Of a DNA stretch of 64,000 bases, positions 1 through 7,599 are shown one piece after another; position 1 is the first letter of the stretch, and each line of letters begins with the position of its first letter. Origin of the DNA: Devosia sp. LC5 (GTDB lineage: Bacteria; Pseudomonadota; Alphaproteobacteria; Rhizobiales; Devosiaceae); assembly GCF_000735585.1 (NCBI RefSeq), contig NZ_JNNO01000043.1:1-64000 (forward strand), written 5' to 3'. A program made the translations under genes and the position numbers. The notes under the pieces were generated by a model that was not told the origin of the DNA, searched no databases, and was given only the letters and a program-made list of their open reading frames with translations.

Positions 1-1
1 T

Positions 2-250
2 GGGTGGGTGTCGGCAGCCGTCGAGGCGGGGGAGCGCGTGACGTGGGGGCGGCTGCTGTGCGGGTTTGGCGATGTGATGGCCGGCGCGCGTGCGCGGACA
101 TTCAGCATGGTCTGGGTGGCGCGGAATGCGGCGGTGCCGCTGCTGCCGATACTGACGGGGACGTCGATTGGCGTGGCCTGGCAGGCGCATCTGGGCGGGT
201 TTTTCGCCGGGATCTTGCTAGTGGGGGTGTTTGAGCGGAAGGGGCGGTAG
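2..250 (+). CDS. Rhomboid-like membrane protein, C-terminal fragment (5' end outside window)
   Basis: The reading frame is already open at the left edge and ends at TAG 248-250, so only the last ~82 residues are present. The visible part has a hydrophobic stretch (AAVPLLPILTG) followed by AHLGGFFAGILLVG. His-x-x-Gly-x-x-x-Gly in a membrane segment is how the last catalytic helix of rhomboid intramembrane serine proteases looks, with the His as general base. The catalytic Ser (GxSG) would lie upstream and cannot be checked. The protein ends in a short basic tail. Another polytopic membrane protein is possible, because only one motif is seen. Confidence 0.6.
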   Translation, partial: GWVSAAVEAGERVTWGRLLCGFGDVMAGARARTFSMVWVARNAAVPLLPILTGTSIGVAWQAHLGGFFAGILLVGVFERKGR

Positions 251-267
251 GGGCCGGGGCATCCGAC

Positions 268-714
268 CTAGTAAACCTTGGCCGGATCGAATAGTCGCGG
301 CAGGCCGGTGTCCTTGAGCGCGGCGGTTTCGCCTGTCACCTCCACCTGGCGGTAGAAGCAGGATTTCCGGCCGGTGTGGCAGGCGGCGCCGCGGCCGGTT
401 TGTTCGACGGTCAGGACCAGGGCGTCCTGGTCGCAATCGGTGCGCAGGGAGACCAGTTTCTGCAATTCGCCGGAGGTTTCGCCCTTTTTCCAGATCCTGT
501 TGCGAGAGCGGGACCAGTAATGGGCGATGCCGGTCTCCAGCGTCAGGGACAGGGCCTCGGCGTTCATATGGGCGAGCATCAGCACGTCCTTGCTCGAGGC
601 TTCGATGGTGACGACGGTGACCAGGCCCGCAGCGTCGAAGCGCGGGGCGAAGGTGGTGCCTTCTTCCAGTTGCTCGTGGGAGAGGGCGGCGGGATCGGCG
701 AAGGTGATGCTCAT
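268..714 (-). CDS. hisI: Phosphoribosyl-AMP cyclohydrolase
   Basis: HisI opens the purine ring of N1-(5-phosphoribosyl)-AMP in the third step of histidine synthesis, a cytosolic Zn/Mg enzyme. The 148-residue protein has the family's metal sites: Asp93-Cys94-Asp95-x-Asp97, Cys112-His113-Thr114 and Cys119, plus the [16 protein letters not shown] core. It is the stand-alone cyclohydrolase with no fused HisE. I chose the ATG at 714 because family members begin just before this point. An upstream in-frame ATG at 738 would add 8 residues, and neither start has a strong ribosome binding site. The AraC-type regulator ends about 40 bases upstream on the same strand. No other his gene is visible. Confidence 0.93.
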   Translation of the reverse strand: MSITFADPAALSHEQLEEGTTFAPRFDAAGLVTVVTIEASSKDVLMLAHMNAEALSLTLETGIAHYWSRSRNRIWKKGETSGELQKLVSLRTDCDQDALVLTVEQTGRGAACHTGRKSCFYRQVEVTGETAALKDTGLPRLFDPAKVY

Positions 715-753
715 GGAGCGGTAAATATACCGCCCCATGGGGTTTTGCCAGCA

Positions 754-1593
754 TCAGTCCTTGAGAGCGAACCAGATTTCGATACTGCCGCGGCCGGCAA
801 TGGGATCGAATTGGGGGCCGTAATATTCAAAGAAGCTGAAGGGGGCGTCGCTGAGGTCGCGATTGGAGCCTGCCAGCCATTCGGAGGCCGCGCCAATGGT
901 CGAGCGGATGGTGGTGACGTCGCCGTCATGGGTGAAGCGGGCCCAGGTGAGGGCGGGAATGGTGATCTGCTTGAGCTCGGGCTGCACGTCGCTGCCTTCA
1001 CGGACTTCGACGGCGACCAGATATTCGAAATCGTCGCAGCTTTCGGCCATTTCCCCGATGACGCCATAGGCCACGCCGGGAATGGAGCCCTCGATATTGC
1101 CTATATAGGGGTAGAATTGCTGCCATTGGGCGGGAATGCCGGCGGCCTTGTTCATGCCGTGGCGTTGGCCCAGGCCCGCCAGATGCATGCGCGGACGGGA
1201 TTCGATGCGCGGTTCGGCGACAGTGACGTCTGCGGTGGTGTTCATGCGGTGAGGCTCCACGAGTTGGATGCTGTCCAAACAGCGCCGGCGGCGAAGCTCT
1301 TCGGGCGTGATGCCGAACAGATCGCGGAAGGCGCGGGTGAATGCCTCATGCGAGCCATAGCCAGCGTCGAGCGCGACCGAGAGGATATCGGGAGCGCCAT
1401 CAGCCAGATCTTTTGCCGCTTCAGTGAGCCGCCGAGCCCGAAGATAGGCCGAGACCGAATAGCCGGTGACGAGCGGAAAGGCGCGCGACAGATAGGACTT
1501 CGACTTGCCGGTGACCTCGACGATATCGTCGAGCGTCAGCGGCTCGCGGAAGCGGCTTTCGATGACCCAGAGCATTTTGGCGACGGCAGACAT
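754..1593 (-). CDS. AraC-family regulator with GyrI-like effector domain
   Basis: The protein has about 279 residues from the ATG at 1593; an upstream in-frame ATG at 1662 is possible. The N-terminal ~100 residues carry two helix-turn-helix motifs of the AraC/XylS type. The second contains GYGSHEAFTRAFRDLFGITPEE, the usual signature of the second HTH. The remaining ~150 residues resemble the GyrI-like small-molecule-binding domain (AraC_E_bind), seen in Rob/SoxS-related and BmrR-like regulators, and end in SIEIWFAL. The order HTH first, effector domain second fits Rob-like proteins. The ligand and targets cannot be told from sequence. It lies between folE and hisI on the same strand, with a long palindromic repeat upstream. 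Confidence 0.88.
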   Translation of the reverse strand: MSAVAKMLWVIESRFREPLTLDDIVEVTGKSKSYLSRAFPLVTGYSVSAYLRARRLTEAAKDLADGAPDILSVALDAGYGSHEAFTRAFRDLFGITPEELRRRRCLDSIQLVEPHRMNTTADVTVAEPRIESRPRMHLAGLGQRHGMNKAAGIPAQWQQFYPYIGNIEGSIPGVAYGVIGEMAESCDDFEYLVAVEVREGSDVQPELKQITIPALTWARFTHDGDVTTIRSTIGAASEWLAGSNRDLSDAPFSFFEYYGPQFDPIAGRGSIEIWFALKD

Positions 1594-1767
1594 TGGCGTA
1601 CTCGCATTAAGGCCCGATCTGTATGACACGGGCCGCGCAGGCGCATTTGATCGCGCATGCACTGCGGGAGATTAGCCGAATGGTATTGTGGGGGCGAGGA
1701 TGTGGTGCTGGCCGAGAGGGGCTAGGACTAATCGACATTCAGCCAAAATAGCAGTCCAGCGGCGCTT

Positions 1768-1881
1768 CACCTCTCCCTTTGGGGGAGAGGTCGGCCCGTT
1801 TGGGCCGGGTGAGGGGGCCTTTCTTCGTATAGCATCAAGAAAAAGGCCCCTCACCCCACCCTCTCCCCCAAAGGGAGAGGG
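1768..1881. repeat. Long imperfect inverted repeat (REP-like), probable folE terminator
   Basis: The left arm starts CCTCTCCCTTTGGGGGAGAG at 1770 and the right arm ends with CTCTCCCCCAAAGGGAGAGG at about 1880. Between them sit smaller nested palindromes (CGGCCC-gtttg-GGCCG) and a GGGCCTTTCTTC / AAAAAGGCCCC inner stem. The unit lies just after the folE stop (1938, minus strand) and before the AraC gene. It could end folE transcription, but its composition matches dispersed palindromic repeats common in alphaproteobacteria. This 344-base gap holds no other feature that I can support. Confidence 0.75.
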
Positions 1882-1937
1882 GGCGATAGCCCCCAATGCC
1901 CCAGCAAAACCCCACCGGGCGTGAACGTCGATTCAGC

Positions 1938-2561
1938 CTAGCGCTTGCTGACCATGGCGAAGAAGCGGTCTTGTTCGACGCGGTCTTCGGCGAAAACGCC
2001 GGTGAAGCGGTGGGTGACCGTGGAGACGCCATGGGCGTGGATGCCGCGCATGGACATGCACATATGTTCGGCTTCGAGCATGACGGCGGCGCCGCGGGGG
2101 CCCAGGTTTTCGTTCAGCGCGTCGATGATCTGTGCGGTGAGGTTTTCCTGGGTTTGCAGGCGCCGGGCGAAGACGTCGACGAGGCGGGCGAGCTTGGAAA
2201 GGCCCACGACGCCATCGTGCGGCAGGTAGGCGATGTGGGCCTTGCCGACGAAGGGCACCATGTGGTGTTCGCAATGGGAGCTGAAGGGAATGTCGCGGAC
2301 CAGCACGATATCGTCATAGCCGCCGACTTCCTTGAAGGTGCGGTCGAGGACGGATTTGGGGTCCTGGTCATAGCCTGCATAAAGCTCGCCATAGGCTTTA
2401 GCGACGCGACGGGGGGTGTCGAGCAGGCCTTCGCGCGTTGGATCATCACCGGCCCATGCGATCAGCGTGCGAACGGCGGCTTCGGCTTCTTCCCGCGTGG
2501 GGCGAACCGGGGCGCTTGCCATTTTGGGCAAGGGAAAGGGCGGTCTGACGCGAGCGTCCAT
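1938..2561 (-). CDS. folE: GTP cyclohydrolase I
   Basis: FolE converts GTP to 7,8-dihydroneopterin triphosphate, the entry step to folate and, in some bacteria, queuosine. The protein has 207 residues from the ATG at 2561. Zinc ligands are visible as Cys97 and His100 in [11 protein letters not shown] and Cys168 in [11 protein letters not shown], so it is the zinc-dependent type IA. The loop [11 protein letters not shown] follows. The frame stays open upstream to 2657, but that extension is unlike the family. It is transcribed away from the divergent IscU-like gene, with ~146 bases between the two starts that would hold both promoters. A palindromic repeat follows the stop. Confidence 0.96.
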   Translation of the reverse strand: MDARVRPPFPLPKMASAPVRPTREEAEAAVRTLIAWAGDDPTREGLLDTPRRVAKAYGELYAGYDQDPKSVLDRTFKEVGGYDDIVLVRDIPFSSHCEHHMVPFVGKAHIAYLPHDGVVGLSKLARLVDVFARRLQTQENLTAQIIDALNENLGPRGAAVMLEAEHMCMSMRGIHAHGVSTVTHRFTGVFAEDRVEQDRFFAMVSKR

Positions 2562-2707
2562 CTGGTCGGCTCCTTGTGGCACCGCGTTGAAAGGCTGCAA
2601 TAGCAACTTTGGACCAGTGGGACGTGAGCGATGTCCTGACAGCCCGGGTGCGAGCACCTATATAGGAGGCTGGACACAGGCCGACAAGAAACAGAATTGT
2701 TCGTTTC

Positions 2708-3160
2708 ATGGAACTCAGCGATCTCTATTCCGATAAAATCCTCGATCTTGCAGGAAATGCCCGCCAGCCGCCGCGGCTGGCTGCGCCGGATGCCAGCGCG
2801 CGCAAAACCAGCCGGGTTTGCGGCTCGACCATCGAGGTTGACCTGGTGGTGGCGGACGGGGTGATCGTTGACTACGGGCACGAGATTTCGGCCTGTGCGC
2901 TGGGGCAGACTTCGGCCGCCGTGGTGGCGCGCGAGATTGTCGGCACGCCGGTGGATGAGTTCCGTGCAGTGCGGGCGCAGATGCATGCCATGCTCAAGGC
3001 GGGTGGTGAACCGCCGGCGGGGAAGTGGAGCGATCTGAAATATCTGGAGCCGGTACGGGACTATACGGCGCGGCATATGTCGACGCTGCTGGTGTTCGAT
3101 GCGGTGGAGGCGGCGCTGGAAAAGATCGAGCCGGCTGAATCGGTTACGGCCGGATTTTGA
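2708..3160 (+). CDS. IscU/NifU-like iron-sulfur scaffold, variant lacking the third cysteine
   Basis: The 150-residue protein belongs to the NifU_N/IscU fold that assembles iron-sulfur clusters. Canonical members use three cysteines. Here Cys38 (RVCGST) and Cys63 (SACALGQTSAA) are present, but the third position reads Arg122-His123-Met (ARHMSTLLVFDAV) where Cys is expected. The protein may therefore bind metal with His or have another role. The ATG at 2708 is the first start after the folE divergent promoter region. Its TGA (3158-3160) overlaps the ATG of yidD by one base, so the two are translationally coupled. Confidence 0.85.
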   Translation: MELSDLYSDKILDLAGNARQPPRLAAPDASARKTSRVCGSTIEVDLVVADGVIVDYGHEISACALGQTSAAVVAREIVGTPVDEFRAVRAQMHAMLKAGGEPPAGKWSDLKYLEPVRDYTARHMSTLLVFDAVEAALEKIEPAESVTAGF

Positions 3161-3471
3161 TGGATCGAGTCATTTCTGGATTCTGGCGCGTGGTGGATTT
3201 GCCGTTCAAGATTGCGGCGGTGTTCTTGATCACGGTTTATCGGTACACGCTGTCGGTCTTTGTGGGGCGGACGTGCCGACATTTGCCGACCTGCTCGGAA
3301 TATACGCGGGACGCGATCTGGCGGTTTGGTTTTTGGCCCGGGGGCTGGATGGGGCTGGCGCGGTTTGTGCGGTGCCGGCCGGGCGGGACGCATGGCTATG
3401 ATCCGCTGCCTGAGGCGGTGCCGACGGGCGCGCGGTGGTATCGGCCGTGGGGGTATGGGCGGTGGAAGTAG
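3160..3471 (+). CDS. yidD: Membrane protein insertion efficiency factor YidD
   Basis: YidD is a small amphipathic inner-membrane-associated protein that assists YidC-dependent insertion. This copy has 103 residues and the family pattern: VYRYTLSVFVGRTCRHLPTCSEYTRDAI, then GPxRxxRCxPGGxxGYDPLP (seen as ARFVRCRPGGTHGYDPLPEA). Three conserved cysteines are present. The ATG at 3160 overlaps the previous stop; a TTG three bases earlier is less likely. In many bacteria yidD sits between rnpA and yidC, but the present position next to an IscU-like gene and thrS is one I associate with rhizobial-type genomes. Dispersed repeats follow its stop. Confidence 0.95.
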   Translation: MDRVISGFWRVVDLPFKIAAVFLITVYRYTLSVFVGRTCRHLPTCSEYTRDAIWRFGFWPGGWMGLARFVRCRPGGTHGYDPLPEAVPTGARWYRPWGYGRWK

Positions 3472-3480
3472 GGCGCTCGC

Positions 3481-3515
3481 CCTCGTGGTTCGACAGGCTC
3501 ACCATGAGGTCTACT
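3481..3515 (+). repeat. Dispersed repeat family A, copy 1
   Basis: This reads CCTCGTGGTTCGACAGGCTC followed by ACCATGAGGTCTACTG. Related copies lie at 9260-9290, 46575-46610, 57739-57774 (inverted) and 57800-57830. All are intergenic, and the others lie between convergent genes. The core is a loose palindrome (CTCGTGG ... CCATGAG). Confidence 0.75.
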
Positions 3516-3664
3516 GTGGTGATCTACATTCCCTCGTCATTGCCCGGCTTGTCCGGGCAATCCATCGTCGGCTTGGTGTGGAGGAGAGGTGGACCACCCG
3601 GACGAGCCTGGTGGTGACGACGGAGGGGAGAGCGCTGGGCAGGGGATAGCTCGGTAAACGGAGG

Positions 3665-3686
3665 TTCCCGCTTTCGCGGGAATGAC
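3665..3686. repeat. Dispersed repeat family B, copy 1
   Basis: A perfect hairpin TTCCCGC-TTTC-GCGGGAA followed by TGAC. An identical 22-base unit occurs at 6085-6106, a diverged one at 9065-9086, and a half unit at 55678-55694. In the two identical copies the preceding bases (GAGG) also match. Confidence 0.75.
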
Positions 3687-3806
3687 GCTGTGGAGAAGGT
3701 GCCATCGAGTTTTTGAGGCGTCCTGCTGGAAAAGCACTGAATACGTGCTAGACAGGCCGCCTTGTTTGCAAAACGCAGACATGATCCCAATTTCTGGAGA
3801 CCTAAA

Positions 3807-5789
3807 ATGACGATCAAGGTGACGTTCCCCGACGGTGCAGCTCGCGACTATGCGCGTGGCACCACCGGGACCACCGTGGTCGAGGGTATCTCCAAGAGCC
3901 TGGCCAAGAAGACGGTGGCCATGCGCTGGAACGGCGTGCTCAGCGATCTCAGCGATCCGCTGGAGGAAGACGGCCGCATTGAATTTGTCACGCGCGACAG
4001 CGGGTCCAAGGATGTGCTGGAGCTGATCCGGCACGACACGGCGCACGTTCTGGCGGAAGCCGTGCAGGAGCTGTGGCCAGACACGCAAGTGACGATCGGC
4101 CCGGTGATCGAGAACGGCTTTTATTACGACTTCAAGCGTGAGACGCCGTTTTCGGAAGAGGATTTCCCAGCCATCGAAAAGAAGATGGCCGAAATCATCG
4201 ACCGGGGTGCGGCCTTCACCAAGGAAATCTGGACGCGTGACCAGGCCAAGGCCTTTTTCAATGCACGGGGCGAGGCCTTCAAGGTCGAGCTGGTCGATGC
4301 CATTCCGGCTGACCAGTCGCTCAAGATGTATAAGCAGGGCCAGTGGATCGATCTGTGCCGGGGGCCGCATATGCGCTCGGTCAAGGATATCGGCAATGCG
4401 TTCAAGCTGACCAAGGTGGCCGGCGCCTATTGGCGTGGCGACAGCAATAACCCGGTGTTGAGCCGCATTTACGGCACGGCCTTTGCGACCAGGGAAGAGC
4501 TGGACGCGTATCTCCACATGGTGGAAGAGGCGGAAAAGCGCGATCACCGCAAGATCGGGCAGGAGATGGACCTGTACCACTTCCAGCCCGAGGCGCAGGG
4601 CAGCGTATTCTGGCATCCCAAGGGCTATGTGCTGTTCAACCAGATGGAGGCCTATATCCGCCGGCGGCTTAACTCGTCGGGCTATGTCGAGGTGAAGACG
4701 CCGCAGCTGATGAGCTCCAAATTCTGGGAGGCCTCGGGGCATTGGGGCAAGTATCGCGAGAATATGTTCGTGGTGCCTGACGAAGTGCCGGGGACGGAAG
4801 AGGAAGGGCCGGTTCTGTCAGGCAAAGGCGACCTGATGGCGCTCAAGCCGATGAATTGCCCGGCCCATATCCAGATCTTCAACCAGGGCATCAAGAGCTA
4901 CCGCGATCTGCCGTTGCGGATGGCGGAATTTGGCTGCTGCCACCGCAATGAGGCCCATGGTGCGCTGCACGGCCTGATGCGTGTGCGGCAGATGACGCAG
5001 GACGACGCGCATATTTTCTGCCGCGAAGACCAGATCCAGGCCGAGACCGAGCATTTCGTGCATCTGCTCTATTCGGTTTACGAGCATATGGGCTTTGCCG
5101 ATGTGGTCATCAAACTGGCGACGCGGCCGGACAAGTTCGGCGGCACGATCGAGCGCTGGGATGCGGCCGAGAAGGCGCTGGGCGATGCCCTGCGCGCGAC
5201 CGGCTATGATTTCGAGATCGCGGAAGGCGAGGGGGCGTTTTATGCACCCAAGCTCGAATTCCACCTCAAGGACGCTATCGGGCGCTCCTGGCAGGTGGGG
5301 ACGCTGCAGCTGGACTATGTGCTGCCCGAGCGGCTGGACGCGACCTATGTCGCCGAAGACGGCTCGCGCCAGTATGCGGTGATGCTGCACCGGGCGATCC
5401 TTGGATCGCTGGAGCGGTTTATCGGCATGATGATCGAGAACTATGCCGGGCGCATGCCGATGTGGCTGGCGCCGACCCAGGTTGTGGTGGCGACCATTGT
5501 GTCGGAGGCAGATGGCTATGCCGAAAAGCTGGTGCGCCAGCTCAAGGAGGCCGGTATCCGGGCCGAGATCGACACGCGCAACGAGAAGATCAACTACAAG
5601 GTGCGCGAGCACTCGGTGGGCAAGGTGCCGCTGATGTTCGTGGTGGGCAAGCGCGAGGCCGAAGAGGGGACCGTGTCGGTTCGCCGGCTCGGGACCGAGG
5701 GGCAGAAGGTCATTCCGTTCATGGATGCCCTGGTGGCCCTGATGGCCGAAGCCACCGCGCCCGACCTCAAGGCGAAGGCAGCTGCCTGA
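3807..5789 (+). CDS. thrS: Threonyl-tRNA synthetase
   Basis: ThrS charges tRNA-Thr with threonine. The 660-residue protein has the full architecture: a TGS domain (residues 1-65), the editing domain with His76-x-x-x-His80 ([11 protein letters not shown]), and a class II catalytic core. The core includes zinc ligand Cys351 in [13 protein letters not shown], motif 2 ([20 protein letters not shown]) and motif 3 ([15 protein letters not shown]). A C-terminal anticodon-binding domain follows. The ATG at 3807 is preceded by CTGGAGACC as ribosome binding site; an ATG 45 bases upstream would add a non-family leader. A small gene starts inside its stop codon. tRNA-Thr(UGU) occurs in the same window at 51352. 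Confidence 0.98.
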   Translation: MTIKVTFPDGAARDYARGTTGTTVVEGISKSLAKKTVAMRWNGVLSDLSDPLEEDGRIEFVTRDSGSKDVLELIRHDTAHVLAEAVQELWPDTQVTIGPVIENGFYYDFKRETPFSEEDFPAIEKKMAEIIDRGAAFTKEIWTRDQAKAFFNARGEAFKVELVDAIPADQSLKMYKQGQWIDLCRGPHMRSVKDIGNAFKLTKVAGAYWRGDSNNPVLSRIYGTAFATREELDAYLHMVEEAEKRDHRKIGQEMDLYHFQPEAQGSVFWHPKGYVLFNQMEAYIRRRLNSSGYVEVKTPQLMSSKFWEASGHWGKYRENMFVVPDEVPGTEEEGPVLSGKGDLMALKPMNCPAHIQIFNQGIKSYRDLPLRMAEFGCCHRNEAHGALHGLMRVRQMTQDDAHIFCREDQIQAETEHFVHLLYSVYEHMGFADVVIKLATRPDKFGGTIERWDAAEKALGDALRATGYDFEIAEGEGAFYAPKLEFHLKDAIGRSWQVGTLQLDYVLPERLDATYVAEDGSRQYAVMLHRAILGSLERFIGMMIENYAGRMPMWLAPTQVVVATIVSEADGYAEKLVRQLKEAGIRAEIDTRNEKINYKVREHSVGKVPLMFVVGKREAEEGTVSVRRLGTEGQKVIPFMDALVALMAEATAPDLKAKAAA

Positions 5790-6019
5790 TGCCGCAGAGG
5801 CCGTCTAATCGGGAGATCAAGGCGCTCACTCATTTGGGTGAAGACAATGCACTTGGACCCGGCGACTTTAAAGATATCGGCGAGAAGGTTTTCGCCGGTA
5901 TGCTCAAGAAGGGCTGGGTCGTGCCGGCGGAAGGGTTGCCCGGGAAATACCGGGCGACCATCAAGGGGCTGACCATCCACGAGGGTGAGATCATCTTTGC
6001 GGGGCGGCTGCGCAAATAA
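5789..6019 (+). CDS. Small conserved-looking protein coupled to thrS, function unknown
   Basis: The 76-residue basic protein starts at the ATG that overlaps the thrS stop by one base (TGATG), so it is probably translated by coupling. It has no signal peptide or membrane segment. A central part reads DFKDIGEKVFAGMLKKGWVV and the end GEIIFAGRLRK, suggesting a small folded domain. A strong terminator lies 9 bases after its stop, so thrS and this gene form one transcript. I do not recognise the family and assign no function. Codon use looks like that of its neighbours. Confidence 0.7.
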   Translation: MPQRPSNREIKALTHLGEDNALGPGDFKDIGEKVFAGMLKKGWVVPAEGLPGKYRATIKGLTIHEGEIIFAGRLRK

Positions 6020-6027
6020 GTATACCG

Positions 6028-6060
6028 AAGGTCCTCGCGAAAGCGGGGACCTTTGTTTGT
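6028..6060 (+). terminator. Rho-independent terminator of the thrS operon
   Basis: The stem AAGGTCCTCGC (6028-6038) pairs with GCGGGGACCTT (6043-6053) around a GAAA tetraloop, with one G-T wobble. A TGTTTGT tract follows. It lies 9 bases after the small gene's stop. Confidence 0.85.
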
Positions 6061-6084
6061 AGATGTGCAAAAGATAAACAGAGG

Positions 6085-6106
6085 TTCCCGCTTTCGCGGG
6101 AATGAC
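6085..6106. repeat. Dispersed repeat family B, copy 2
   Basis: Identical over 22 bases to the unit at 3665-3686 (TTCCCGC-TTTC-GCGGGAATGAC). It sits between the thrS operon terminator and arfB. Confidence 0.75.
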
Positions 6107-6161
6107 ACCGTGGTGGATGTGGGCGTTCGCAGCAGGACGCTCTTGCGGTAGAGTTGAGACA

Positions 6162-6599
6162 ATGCCTGATCCCATCGTCATCACCCGCACTGTGAGCATC
6201 GATCCCTCGGAAATCGAGGAGAGTTTCGTGCGCTCGGCGGGGCCGGGCGGGCAGAATGTCAACAAGGTGTCGAGCGCGGTGCAGCTGCGGTTCAACCTTA
6301 TGGCGTCGCCCAATATTCCCGAGGCGATGAAGCGGCGGGTGGCTGTGCTGGCGGGCAAGAGGCTGACCAAGGATGGCGTTATATTCATTCCCGCCAATGC
6401 GTATCGCGACCAGCCGATGAACCGCGCGGATGCGCAGCGGCGGCTGGTGGAATTGCTGGCTTCAGGCGCCTATGCGCCCAAGGCGCGGGTGGCGACGCGG
6501 CCGACGCTGGCATCCAAACAGAGGCGGCTGGAGGGCAAGGCCATCCGCTCGAGTACCAAATCCCTCAGAAACAGAAGGCCGGATCTCGATGGAGCCTAA
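6162..6599 (+). CDS. arfB: Alternative ribosome-rescue factor ArfB (peptidyl-tRNA hydrolase)
   Basis: ArfB (YaeJ) enters stalled ribosomes lacking a stop codon and hydrolyses the peptidyl-tRNA. The 145-residue protein carries the release-factor GGQ motif at 29-31 within RSAGPGGQNVNKVSSAVQLR. It lacks codon-recognition domains and has the typical basic C-terminal tail (KARVATRPTLASKQRR...KSLRNRR) that enters the empty mRNA channel. The ATG at 6162 gives the family length. Its last codons overlap the start of the epimerase gene (ATG 6589, stop 6597-6599), which suggests coupled translation. Confidence 0.95.
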   Translation: MPDPIVITRTVSIDPSEIEESFVRSAGPGGQNVNKVSSAVQLRFNLMASPNIPEAMKRRVAVLAGKRLTKDGVIFIPANAYRDQPMNRADAQRRLVELLASGAYAPKARVATRPTLASKQRRLEGKAIRSSTKSLRNRRPDLDGA

Positions 6600-7599
6600 G
6601 CGTATCTTCGTAACGGGAACGGCAGGGTTTATCGGGTTTCACCTGGCGCAGCGATTGCTGGGCGATGGGCATGTTGTCACCGGCTATGATGGGGTGACCA
6701 GCTATTACGATGTGCGCCTCAAGCGGGCGCGGCTGGCGCTATTGGCGGAGCAGCCCAATTTCACCTTTGTCGAAGCCATGCTGGAGGATGGCGAGCGGCT
6801 GAAGCGGGCGCTCAAAGAGAGCGAGGCGCAACTGGTGTTTCACCTCGCGGGGCAGGCGGGGGTGCGCTACAGCATCGATCATCCGCTGAGCTATGTGCAA
6901 TCCAATCTCGTCGGAACGGGCAATCTGCTGGAGGCGGCGCGAGAGACACCGCCCGAGCATCTGATCTTTGCCTCAACCAGCTCGGTCTATGGGGGCAATA
7001 CCAAGATGCCCTTTGCCGAAACCGATCGGGCCGATAGCCCGGTGTCGCTCTATGCCGCGACCAAGAAATCGGGCGAGGCCATGGTGCATTCCTATTCCCA
7101 TCTATGGGGGATCGCGGCGACCAGCGTGCGGTTTTTTACCGTCTATGGGCCGTGGGGGCGGCCGGACATGGCGCTGTTCAAATTCGTTTCGGCGATGCAG
7201 CAGGACAAGGCCATCGACATTTATGGCGAAGGCAAGATGCGGCGCGATTTCACCTATGTCGATGATCTGGTCGACGCGCTGGTGCGGCTGGCGGGTACGC
7301 CCCCGGTCAAGGGCAAGCCGGTGAAGGGTGACAGTCTTTCGGCGGTGGCGCCTTACCGGGTGGTCAATGTGGCCGGGGGCAAGCCGAGCGAGTTGATGGC
7401 GTTTGTCGCGGCGGTGGAGGACGCGATGGGGCGCAAGGCCAGGCACAATATGCTGCCGATGCAGCAGGGCGACGTGGTGGCGACGCAGTCGGATACCGCG
7501 CTATTGCATGAACTGATCGGCACGCTGCCGGAGACACCAATCGAAGTGGGCGTGGCGCGGTTTGTCGAGTGGTACCGGCATTATTACGGCGTGAATTGA
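6589..7599 (+). CDS. NAD-dependent sugar epimerase, UDP-glucuronate 4-epimerase-like
   Basis: A 336-residue extended short-chain dehydrogenase. It has the NAD-binding motif GTAGFIGFHLAQRLL near the N-terminus, the phrase GYDGVTSYYDVRLKRARL typical of UDP-glucuronate 4-epimerases (LpsL/Cap1J type), and the catalytic Tyr-x-x-x-Lys in YAATKKSGE. VRFFTVYGPWGRPDMALFKF is the substrate-side motif. It would make UDP-galacturonate from UDP-glucuronate, whose supplier (UDP-glucose dehydrogenase) is encoded at 38926. The ATG overlaps the arfB stop, and the next gene starts within its own stop. A related UDP-hexose epimerase activity cannot be excluded. Confidence 0.85.
   Translation: MEPKRIFVTGTAGFIGFHLAQRLLGDGHVVTGYDGVTSYYDVRLKRARLALLAEQPNFTFVEAMLEDGERLKRALKESEAQLVFHLAGQAGVRYSIDHPLSYVQSNLVGTGNLLEAARETPPEHLIFASTSSVYGGNTKMPFAETDRADSPVSLYAATKKSGEAMVHSYSHLWGIAATSVRFFTVYGPWGRPDMALFKFVSAMQQDKAIDIYGEGKMRRDFTYVDDLVDALVRLAGTPPVKGKPVKGDSLSAVAPYRVVNVAGGKPSELMAFVAAVEDAMGRKARHNMLPMQQGDVVATQSDTALLHELIGTLPETPIEVGVARFVEWYRHYYGVN

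Larger units (their letters stand above)
3472..3806. other. Gap between yidD and thrS holding three kinds of dispersed repeat
   Basis: No gene is supported here. From left to right the gap contains a CTCGTGG..GACAGGCTCACCATGAGG unit (3481-3515), an inverted repeat TTGCCCGG-cttg-TCCGGGCAA (about 3541-3561) and a TTCCCGC-TTTC-GCGGGAA unit (3665-3686). It ends in a ~100-base thrS leader. I looked for a T-box in the leader and saw none, as expected outside Gram-positives. Confidence 0.7.

Noticed and set aside
376..1626. Plus-strand frame of 416 codons
   Set aside because: It is the antisense of hisI and the AraC-type gene, both clearly real on the minus strand.
3700..3806. Possible T-box or other riboswitch before thrS
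   Set aside because: No T-box motif or specifier-like stem seen; T-boxes are not expected in alphaproteobacteria.
3537..4742. Minus-strand frame of 401 codons
   Set aside because: It is antisense to thrS, and its first residues cross the repeat-rich gap.
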